Origin: Kouleothrix aurantiaca
GTDB taxonomy: Bacteria > Chloroflexota > Chloroflexia > Chloroflexales > Roseiflexaceae
Length of the DNA: 5,430 nt
Direction: 5' to 3'
Assembly: GCA_001399705.1 (NCBI GenBank)
Contig: LJCR01000194.1
Location: forward strand, 1 to 5,430
Of the stretch, positions 1 to 5,430 are shown one piece after another. Position numbers and translations under genes: made by a program. Below the pieces are notes generated by a model, which ran no database searches, was not told the origin of the DNA, and saw only the letters and a list, made by a program, of their open reading frames with translations. Position 1 is the stretch's first letter, and each line of letters begins with the position of its first letter.

Positions 1-3000
1 GACTTCAACGGCGATGGTGATTTTACCGACAATGGTGAGATGCTCATGAGCCAGGCCGTAAGCACTGGTACAGCGAACTATACCTTTACCGTGCCGGCCG
101 GAACATTTGGTAGCAGCGCGCGCACCTTGTATGCTCGCTTCCGCCTGTTTGACAGCCAACCGCTCTTCCCATCGCTGGCTTACGCTGGCACTGCAACACA
201 GGGTGAGGTTGAAGATTACGCCTTTAGCACCGCGCTGCTGATCGATAAAGATACAACTACGCCATGGGTATCGCCTGGTGGGCAGGCAACATATGTGATT
301 CGGGTGAGCAACCCTGGCAGCCTCAGCCAATCGGGGGTCGTCATCTCTGACACCTTGCCGACAGGGTTTACATATGCAAGTAGTTCGGTAACTTCAAGCA
401 GTGCTACGCGCACGGCTACGTCTGATCCTAGTGTTGGGGCGAACGCGCTAAGCTGGGGGAGCTGGCAGATCGATCCAGGTGGGGAAGTGGCTGTGACCGT
501 GATTGTAGATGTGGATGTGAACGCAGCGCAGGGCACATACGATAATACTGCCAACGCTTTTAGTACTCAGACAGGCAGCATCAGTGATGATGGGCTGGTT
601 GCGCAAGATGCCGATACACCGGCTGGTCAGGACCCTGAAGGCGATGAAGACGTGATCGTCTCGCTCTCAACACCAACGCCGACGAACACGCCGACAAACA
701 CACCAACCAATACGGACACTCCGACAAACACGCCGACGAACACGCCGACGAACACGCCGACAAACACACCAACCAATACGGACACTCCGACAAACACGCC
801 GACGAACACGCCGACGAGCACACCGACAAACACACCAACCAATACGGCCATACCGACGAACACGCCGACAAGCACACCGACAAACACACCAACCAATACG
901 GCCATACCGACGAACACGCCGACGGACACGCCGACAAGCACACCGACAAACACACCAACCAATACGGCCATACCGACGAACACGCCGACGGACACTGCCA
1001 CACCAACAAATACGGTTGTGGCAAGCAATACACCCACAAACACGCCGACGAACACGCCGACGAACACGCCGACGAACACGCCAACCGCGACGAGCGTGCC
1101 AGCTACTGGTGGAATTGCCGGCGTAGTGTTCCGCGATACCAATCGTAATGGAGCCTACAACGGCGGTGAGGCTGGCCTGTCCGGCGTGCTGCTCACACTG
1201 CTGGACAGCGGCGGCAATGATGTGGCGACGACAACTACGGCACCTGATGGCAGCTACAGCTTCGATACCCTGCAGCCAGGCAGCTACCGGGTGGTGGAAA
1301 CGCAGCCTGCCGGCTACGCGAGCAGTAGCCCCAATGTGCTCAATGTCACGGTTACAACATCCATTGTCAGCAACCAGAACTTTGGTGAAACCACCGGTAG
1401 TTTGAGCGGCCGCGTCTATGTCGATATCAATAACGATGGATCGCACGACACAAACGAACCGGGCATCAGCGGTGTCCAAGTCCGACTGATTGGTATGGAT
1501 GCGCGTGGCGCGCCTGTCTCGCTCACAACCACAACCGATGCTGATGGCACGTATAGCTTCGAGGAGTTGCTTGCCGGAACATATAGCATTGTCGAAACCC
1601 AGCCAGCTTCTTTTGCAGACAGCCTGGACGCGATCGGTGATGCAGGCGGCGTGGTTGGCAACGATGTGCTCAGCGCTATCGCGCTCGGGGCAGGAGTGAA
1701 TGGCACAAGCTACCTGTTTGGCGAACAACCTGTGCCGATTTCCGGTACCGTCTATAAAGATCGTGATCACAACGGCACACTGGATGGTGGCGAGCCTGGC
1801 ATTGCCGGCGTCACGATTGTTCTGAAAGACAGCAATGGCGCTGTGCTTGCCAGCACTGTGACGGCGGCCGATGGCTCGTATAAATTTGTGGCACCGCCCG
1901 GCTCGTATACACTGGTTGAGACACAGCCAACAGGCTATGGCAGCAGTACGCCAAATACGCGATCAATCACTGTGCCAGCCGGCGGGCTGCCCAACCAGGA
2001 TTTTGGCGAAACAACCAGTAGCCTGAGCGGCAGCGCGTACCTTGATCTTAACAGTAATAGCGCGCGCGATGGCAACGAACCCGGCCTGGGAGGCGTTGTG
2101 ATCACGCTCACAGGGACGGACGCGCGCGGCAACCCTGTGAATGTCAGTACCACCACTGCGGCGGATGGCAGCTACCTCTTTGACGATTTGCTCGCTGGCA
2201 CCTACACCGTGCACGAAACGCAGCCAGTTGCCCTGGCGGATGGAGGCGATGCATTAGGCACAGCCGGCGGTTCGCTCAGCAATGATACCGCTTCAGGGAT
2301 TGTGCTGCCGAGTGGCGTGGACGCCAGTGGCTATCTCTTCGGCGAGCAGGGCGTCTCGCTGGCGGGCACAGTCTACCACGACCGCAGCCGCGACGGCCAG
2401 CTCGATTCAGGGGAACTTGGAATTGGCCAGGTACTTTTGACCTTGCTCGATAGCACCGGCACTATGGTGGCGACAACCACAAGCGCCGCCGATGGCACCT
2501 TTGCCTTTAATAACCTTGCCCCCGGCAGCTATACGGTTGTTGAAACACAGCCGAAAATCTACGGCAGCAGCACGCCGAACCGTGTGGATGTAACCCTGAG
2601 CGGGCTTGGCGGCGCGACCGTGAACTTTGGCGAGACAAGCGCAAGCCTCGCGGGAAGCGTGTATGTCGATACGAACGACGATGGGAAGCGTGACATTGGC
2701 GAGCCCGGAATTGCAGGCGTTACTGTGACTCTGACGGGCACCGACCTGAATGGACAGGCGGTGCAGCGCAGCACCACAACAGCAGCCGATGGCTCATACA
2801 GTTTCGACGATTTGCCAGCAGGAACGTACAGCGTGCACGAAAGCCAGCCGGCGAAGTTCGGTGATGGAAAAGACGCGGCTGGCACGGCAGGTGGTGCCGC
2901 CGGGAACGACACGATCACAGCGGTTGTGCTGTCTGGCGGCGCGGCTGGCGTTCACTATCTCTTTGGCGAGCAATCTGCAACGCTCACCGGCCACTTGTTC

Positions 3001-3651
3001 TTCGATATTGACGGCGATGGCGTTCAGGACTCCGGTGAGCCGAATCTGCCAAACATTTCAGTCATTGTGACAGACAGCACTGGCACTCCAATCACCGTTG
3101 TCACGGACGCGAATGGCAACTATACGGCTCTGGTTGTGCCTGGAAGCGTGACGGTGCAGGTGGTGACGACTGATCCCGATATTCCCGATGGCGCGGCCAT
3201 CACCACTGGGTCTTTGGGCGGCACAGCAAGCCAAACCGTTGTAGTGGTTCCCAACGACAACAAGATTGTCAGCAATGTCGGCTTTAGCCTGCACACGACT
3301 GCGGTGGTTCTGGCGCGCTTCACGGCAACGCAGAGCAGCGATGCTGTGGTAGTCGAGTGGCAGACGAGCGCTGAGCTCCATACGTGGGGCTTCCATCTCT
3401 ACCGCAGTACCGACGGAGTTCGTGCGCACGCTGTGCGTGTTACGGCGGTGCTGGTGCCGGCACAGGGGCGTGGCAGTGGCGGCGCGGCATATGTCTGGAC
3501 AGATCTGGATGCCGATCCGCGCCAGCGCTACACCTACTGGCTGCAAGAGATTGAGGTCAGCGGGGTGCTGCGCGAGTATGGGCCGGCGACCGTAGCAGGC
3601 GTACCGGCGTCGAGCGCATACCGAGTGTTCGTTCCGCTCTCGCAACGCTAG
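1..3651 (+). CDS. Large secreted/surface multidomain protein: GEVED, DUF11, Thr-Pro linker, seven SdrD/Cna-B-like domains, FnIII-like tail (5' partial)
   Basis: The frame is already open at base 1, and the first codons read as domain sequence ([10 protein letters not shown]), so the ATG at 40 is internal and the true start and any signal peptide lie outside the window. Domains in order by position: end of a GEVED domain, closing with GEVEDYAF (1-228); a DUF11-like beta domain with SNPG and SDTLPTGF motifs (about 235-663); a Thr/Pro/Asn linker (670-1089); six SdrD/Cna-B-like domains (1108-2973); a more divergent seventh (2974-3291); an FnIII-like domain with VEWQTSAE and FHLYRS (about 3292-3610); and the ending [10 protein letters not shown]. 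Each SdrD-like domain opens with a DxNxDGxxDxGE-type loop that in relatives binds calcium, and the first six carry E(T/S)QP. Such proteins are usually extracellular stalks or adhesins; that role is inferred. There is no LPXTG motif and no C-terminal membrane helix. The gene stops with TAG just before a terminator. Domain calls rest on motifs only; the ligand is unknown. Confidence 0.9.
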   Translation, partial: DFNGDGDFTDNGEMLMSQAVSTGTANYTFTVPAGTFGSSARTLYARFRLFDSQPLFPSLAYAGTATQGEVEDYAFSTALLIDKDTTTPWVSPGGQATYVIRVSNPGSLSQSGVVISDTLPTGFTYASSSVTSSSATRTATSDPSVGANALSWGSWQIDPGGEVAVTVIVDVDVNAAQGTYDNTANAFSTQTGSISDDGLVAQDADTPAGQDPEGDEDVIVSLSTPTPTNTPTNTPTNTDTPTNTPTNTPTNTPTNTPTNTDTPTNTPTNTPTSTPTNTPTNTAIPTNTPTSTPTNTPTNTAIPTNTPTDTPTSTPTNTPTNTAIPTNTPTDTATPTNTVVASNTPTNTPTNTPTNTPTNTPTATSVPATGGIAGVVFRDTNRNGAYNGGEAGLSGVLLTLLDSGGNDVATTTTAPDGSYSFDTLQPGSYRVVETQPAGYASSSPNVLNVTVTTSIVSNQNFGETTGSLSGRVYVDINNDGSHDTNEPGISGVQVRLIGMDARGAPVSLTTTTDADGTYSFEELLAGTYSIVETQPASFADSLDAIGDAGGVVGNDVLSAIALGAGVNGTSYLFGEQPVPISGTVYKDRDHNGTLDGGEPGIAGVTIVLKDSNGAVLASTVTAADGSYKFVAPPGSYTLVETQPTGYGSSTPNTRSITVPAGGLPNQDFGETTSSLSGSAYLDLNSNSARDGNEPGLGGVVITLTGTDARGNPVNVSTTTAADGSYLFDDLLAGTYTVHETQPVALADGGDALGTAGGSLSNDTASGIVLPSGVDASGYLFGEQGVSLAGTVYHDRSRDGQLDSGELGIGQVLLTLLDSTGTMVATTTSAADGTFAFNNLAPGSYTVVETQPKIYGSSTPNRVDVTLSGLGGATVNFGETSASLAGSVYVDTNDDGKRDIGEPGIAGVTVTLTGTDLNGQAVQRSTTTAADGSYSFDDLPAGTYSVHESQPAKFGDGKDAAGTAGGAAGNDTITAVVLSGGAAGVHYLFGEQSATLTGHLFFDIDGDGVQDSGEPNLPNISVIVTDSTGTPITVVTDANGNYTALVVPGSVTVQVVTTDPDIPDGAAITTGSLGGTASQTVVVVPNDNKIVSNVGFSLHTTAVVLARFTATQSSDAVVVEWQTSAELHTWGFHLYRSTDGVRAHAVRVTAVLVPAQGRGSGGAAYVWTDLDADPRQRYTYWLQEIEVSGVLREYGPATVAGVPASSAYRVFVPLSQR
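670..1089 (+). repeat. Thr-Pro-Asn linker minisatellite, 12-bp unit with 54/66-bp higher-order units
   Basis: The stretch encodes about 140 residues built on the tetrapeptide PTNT, from variants of the 12-mer ccgacgaacacg. The plus strand is almost free of T. Higher-order units each begin with aatacgg: 709-774 (66 bp), 775-840 (66 bp), 841-894 (54 bp), 895-960 (66 bp) and a partial one from 961. The first two differ at two bases by eye. The 54-bp unit equals the next 66-bp unit minus one 12-bp block. Three identical 12-mers follow at 1045-1080. All length changes are multiples of 12 bp, so the frame is kept. The linker joins the DUF11-like domain to the SdrD-like stalk and is probably an extended, possibly O-glycosylated spacer (inference). 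Confidence 0.95.
1108..2973 (+). repeat. Three tandem two-domain units (short + long SdrD/Cna-B-like domain)
   Basis: Six domains alternate between two subtypes. The short type ends in N/D-FGE and spans 1108-1389 (94 aa), 1729-2010 (94 aa) and 2350-2634 (95 aa). The long type ends in YLFGEQ and spans 1390-1728, 2011-2349 and 2635-2973, each exactly 113 aa. Long domains carry an extra segment with a GxAGG...ND pattern that the short ones lack. The pairs therefore repeat at 621, 621 and 624 bp. The copies are clearly similar in protein but visibly diverged in DNA, which suggests old duplication of a domain pair rather than recent slippage. A seventh, divergent domain at 2974-3291 lacks the E(T/S)QP motif and caps the array. 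Confidence 0.88.
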
Positions 3652-3667
3652 CACAGGCATCAACGAC

Positions 3668-3704
3668 AAGAGGCGCCGCAATGTCGCGGCGCCTCTTATT
3701 TTTT
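3668..3704 (+). terminator. Rho-independent terminator of the plus-strand gene
   Basis: A perfect 12-bp stem pairs 3668-3679 (aagaggcgccgc) with 3686-3697 (gcggcgcctctt) around a 6-nt loop (aatgtc). It is followed by one A and six T residues at 3699-3704. It lies 16 bp past the TAG of the large secreted-protein gene. On the minus strand the same hairpin is followed by gtcgttgatg, with no T run, so it should terminate the plus-strand transcript well and the convergent polA transcript poorly, although it could still protect that mRNA's 3' end. Confidence 0.93.
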
Positions 3705-3718
3705 CGGAAGAATGAACG

Positions 3719-5014
3719 TTAGTGGGTTGTGATGTCGCGCATTTCTTCCCAGTTTGGCCCAACTTCCAGATCCACTTTCAGCGGCACATCCTTGAACTGG
3801 TAGGCACCTTCCATCTGCTCACAGACCAGCCCAACAATCGTGTCGACTTCGTCCTCTGGCGCTTCGAAGATCAGCTCGTCGTGCACTTGCAGCAGCATGC
3901 GCGTCTTGAGTTTGCGCTCGCGCAGGGCTTCGTCCACCCGAATCATCGCGATCTTCATGATGTCGGCGGCGGTGGACTGGATGGGCGCGTTGATCGCTTC
4001 GCGCTCGGCGGCCTGGCGGCGCGGCCCGCTGACCCGCAGGTCGGGCATGTAGCGGCGGCGCCCGAACAGCGAGCGCACATACCCTTCGCGGCGGCCTTCT
4101 TCCAGCGTGCTGTCGATATAGTCGCGCAGGCCGGGGAAGCGTGCAAACAGCGCATCGATCAGCTGCTGGGCCTCGCTGCGGCTCAGGTCGGTGCGGGCGG
4201 CCAGCCCAAACGCGCTGATGCCATAAATCACGCCAAAGACGGTGGTTTTTGCGATGCGGCGCTGGTTCTTGGTGACCTGATCGATTGGGACGCTAAAGAG
4301 CTGCGCGGCCGTGGCAGCGTGAATATCCTGATCTTCCCTGAAGGCCTGCACCAGATTGGGATCTTGCGTAATATGCGCCAGCACGCGCAGCTCGACCTGC
4401 GAGTAGTCGGCGGCGACGAACATGCAGCCGGGGTTGGCCACAAAGCCGCGCCGGATCTCGCGGCCCTCGTCGGTGCGAGTGGGGATGTTTTGCAGGTTTG
4501 GGTCGTTGCTGCTGAGCCGCCCGGTGGCCGCGCCAAGCTGGCTGTAGCTGGTGTGAACGCGCCCGGTGGCTGGGTTCACCAGCTCGGGCAGCGCGTCAAC
4601 ATAAGTCGATTTCAGCTTGGTAAGCTGGCGGTAGCGCAGAATGAGCTGGATGGCCGGGCTGTCGGTTTTGGCTTCGAGGTTTTCGAGCACGCCCGCCGTG
4701 AGCGAGTAGCGCCCGGTTTTGGTGCGCTCCAACCCGGCAGTTGGTAGCTGGAGCTTGTTGAACAACAGGTCGCTGAGCTGATCGCCCGAGTTGATATTGA
4801 ACTTGACGCCGTCGTTGAAGGCGTAGATCTGGTCTTCCAGGCGCGCTAAATCGTCGCCCATGCGCCGGCCGAGGTTGCGCATGAATTGGGCGTCGAGGCC
4901 GATGCCGGCCGATTCCATGCGCACCAGCACTGGGATGAGCGGCATTTCGAGCTTCTGGAAGATTTCGGCAACTTTGCTTTGTTCGGCGAGTTGCGGGCCG
5001 AGCGCCCGTTGCAC
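3719..5014 (-). CDS. polA: DNA polymerase I, polymerase domain only (5'-truncated polA)
   Basis: This encodes the 5'-3' DNA polymerase domain of a family A polymerase, used in repair and Okazaki-fragment processing. Numbered from a GTG at 5014, the 431 residues include the thumb segment YRQLTKLKSTYVD (128-140), TGRLSS with DPNLQNIPTR (164-180), motif A DYSQVELR (203-210), motif B from R252 with K256, F260, Y264 and G265, and motif C QVHDE (376-380), ending in TAA. The metal-binding D203 and D379, plus E380, are present, so the domain looks catalytically competent. F260 matches the position that makes E. coli and Taq enzymes discriminate against dideoxynucleotides. A full PolA is roughly 830-950 aa; the N-terminal nuclease and exonuclease-like regions are absent. 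The frame is open upstream only to an in-frame stop at 5042-5044, and the DNA beyond encodes an oxidoreductase. GTG 5014 has only a weak GAGGG about 12 nt upstream, so it is a doubtful start. This is a broken gene, a rearranged gene or an assembly chimera. Confidence 0.9.
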   Translation of the reverse strand: MQRALGPQLAEQSKVAEIFQKLEMPLIPVLVRMESAGIGLDAQFMRNLGRRMGDDLARLEDQIYAFNDGVKFNINSGDQLSDLLFNKLQLPTAGLERTKTGRYSLTAGVLENLEAKTDSPAIQLILRYRQLTKLKSTYVDALPELVNPATGRVHTSYSQLGAATGRLSSNDPNLQNIPTRTDEGREIRRGFVANPGCMFVAADYSQVELRVLAHITQDPNLVQAFREDQDIHAATAAQLFSVPIDQVTKNQRRIAKTTVFGVIYGISAFGLAARTDLSRSEAQQLIDALFARFPGLRDYIDSTLEEGRREGYVRSLFGRRRYMPDLRVSGPRRQAAEREAINAPIQSTAADIMKIAMIRVDEALRERKLKTRMLLQVHDELIFEAPEDEVDTIVGLVCEQMEGAYQFKDVPLKVDLEVGPNWEEMRDITTH

Positions 5015-5430
5015 AGCGGCTCGCGACCCTCGCTCAGCGCGTCAATCAGGTCGCGGTACACGGCTCCATGGCCGGCCAGATCCGCGGGCATTGGCGGCAG
5101 CTCGGCGACATGGCTGGCTGGTGCGCTAAACATCTCATTCGACGCCCGCATATATTCATGCTGCGGCGGCTCAAAGCGCGTGACCTGCAGCTGGCCACCG
5201 CTCAGGCGCAGGCTGGCGCGCTCGCCAATGATTTCCAGGTACTGCGGGCCAACCTCGGCGGTGCCAGCGAAGAAATAGCCGGGCGCGCGGTTGGCGAACT
5301 CCAGCAGGGCGTGCGCGGTGTCCTCAGTTTCGATGGCGTGGTGCAGCGTGCGCGTGACGCCCCAGACGCGCGCGGGCGTGCCGGCCAGGTAGCACAGCAG
5401 GTCGAGCGTGTGCGGGGCCTGGTTGAGCAG
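4846..5430 (-). CDS. Gfo/Idh/MocA-family oxidoreductase, C-terminal part (5' partial, 3' end disrupted)
   Basis: The frame enters from beyond the window edge and stays open to a TAG at 4846-4848. Family resemblance covers only about 5005-5430, roughly 142 residues. It begins LLNQAPHTLDLLCYLAGTP, whose His corresponds to the conserved histidine of the family's substrate domain, continues through ETEDTAHALLEFAN and YLEIIGERASLRL, and reaches the helix GAVYRDLIDALSEGREPL. These are NAD(P)-dependent dehydrogenases acting on sugars, inositols and similar substrates. The Rossmann domain and the EKP lysine would be upstream of the window, so substrate and cofactor cannot be judged. After EPLCNG the usual final helix (about 25-30 residues) is missing; the last 52 or so codons are polA sequence read in the wrong frame. 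The gene is therefore 3'-truncated by the same junction that truncates polA. Confidence 0.82.
   Translation of the reverse strand: MLNQAPHTLDLLCYLAGTPARVWGVTRTLHHAIETEDTAHALLEFANRAPGYFFAGTAEVGPQYLEIIGERASLRLSGGQLQVTRFEPPQHEYMRASNEMFSAPASHVAELPPMPADLAGHGAVYRDLIDALSEGREPLCNGRSARNSPNKAKLPKSSRSSKCRSSQCWCAWNRPASASTPNSCATSAGAWATI
4990..5015 (-). other. Junction between truncated oxidoreductase gene and truncated polA
   Basis: Reading the minus strand, oxidoreductase resemblance persists to EPLCNG (down to about 5005), with a possible weak continuation GRSAR to 4993. PolA resemblance starts in another frame at about RALGPQLAEQ (near 5008-4979). Neither family normally begins or ends here. The two frames are offset by one base, so no fusion protein is made. 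No insertion sequence, inverted repeat or obvious target duplication is visible at the join. Confidence 0.75.

Noticed and set aside
670..1089. A CRISPR-like or regulatory repeat array.
   Set aside because: Units are 12 bp with no spacers, and the repeat keeps the coding frame throughout; it is a protein linker.
627..1142. Minus-strand open frames rich in VGVF or CSSA repeats opposite the Thr-Pro linker.
   Set aside because: They are the reverse complement of the PTNT minisatellite, which lacks stops in several frames. The plus-strand frame has recognisable domains on both sides of the repeat.
667..1770. A 367-codon minus-strand open frame.
   Set aside because: It runs antisense to well-supported SdrD-like domains and the linker, is Cys/Arg-rich low complexity in part, and shows no recognisable motif.
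3652..3718. A promoter or small RNA in the gap between the convergent genes.
   Set aside because: The 67 bp hold only the terminator hairpin and its T run; no credible -35/-10 pair is visible.
3722..4747. A 341-codon plus-strand open frame opposite polA.
   Set aside because: It is an antisense shadow of a GC-rich gene. The minus-strand frame has all PolA polymerase motifs, while this one shows none.
4846..5004. The last 52 codons of the oxidoreductase frame as a genuine C-terminal extension.
   Set aside because: The same DNA encodes conserved PolA residues in another frame, and the extension (NSPNKAKLPKSS...) is Ser/Arg/Cys-rich with no resemblance to the family's final helix.
5012..5014. 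GTG at 5014 as the genuine start of a naturally short, polymerase-only PolA.
   Set aside because: The ribosome site is weak and the start lies inside the oxidoreductase frame at the point where that gene is also truncated. A break explains both facts better, although a functional short gene cannot be excluded.

Overview
The window holds three protein-coding regions. One long plus-strand gene fills 1-3651. Two minus-strand gene fragments fill 3719-5430. All three are incomplete or disrupted: the plus-strand gene lacks its 5' end, and the two minus-strand fragments run into each other at about 4990-5015.

The plus-strand gene encodes a large, modular, probably secreted or surface-exposed protein. 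In order it has the end of a GEVED-type domain, a DUF11-like beta domain, a 140-residue Thr/Pro/Asn linker built on a PTNT tetrapeptide, seven SdrD/Cna-B-like domains, an FnIII-like domain, and a short C-terminus ending FVPLSQR. The first six SdrD/Cna-B-like domains form three tandem short+long pairs of 621, 621 and 624 bp. A strong rho-independent terminator follows the stop codon.

The minus strand carries the polymerase domain of a family A DNA polymerase (PolA), with intact catalytic motifs. It has none of the roughly 400 upstream residues (5'-3' nuclease and 3'-5' exonuclease-like regions) expected of a full PolA. Directly upstream, in a different frame, is the C-terminal half of a Gfo/Idh/MocA-family oxidoreductase, which loses family resemblance where the PolA resemblance begins. 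This is either a real deletion or rearrangement that fused two truncated genes, or an assembly misjoin.

The organism is probably a member of the Chloroflexota. The evidence is the TPTNTP linkers, the combination of GEVED, DUF11 and SdrD-like domains with an FnIII-like tail, the ending of the type (F/Y)xPLxxR, and the moderately high GC content. This is inferred from remembered family patterns, not from a search.

No RNA gene, CRISPR array, insertion sequence or known defence system is visible. The only non-coding stretch is the 67-bp gap between the convergent genes. I see no sign of a new multi-gene system; the points most worth checking are the polA/oxidoreductase junction and the repeat architecture of the large protein.
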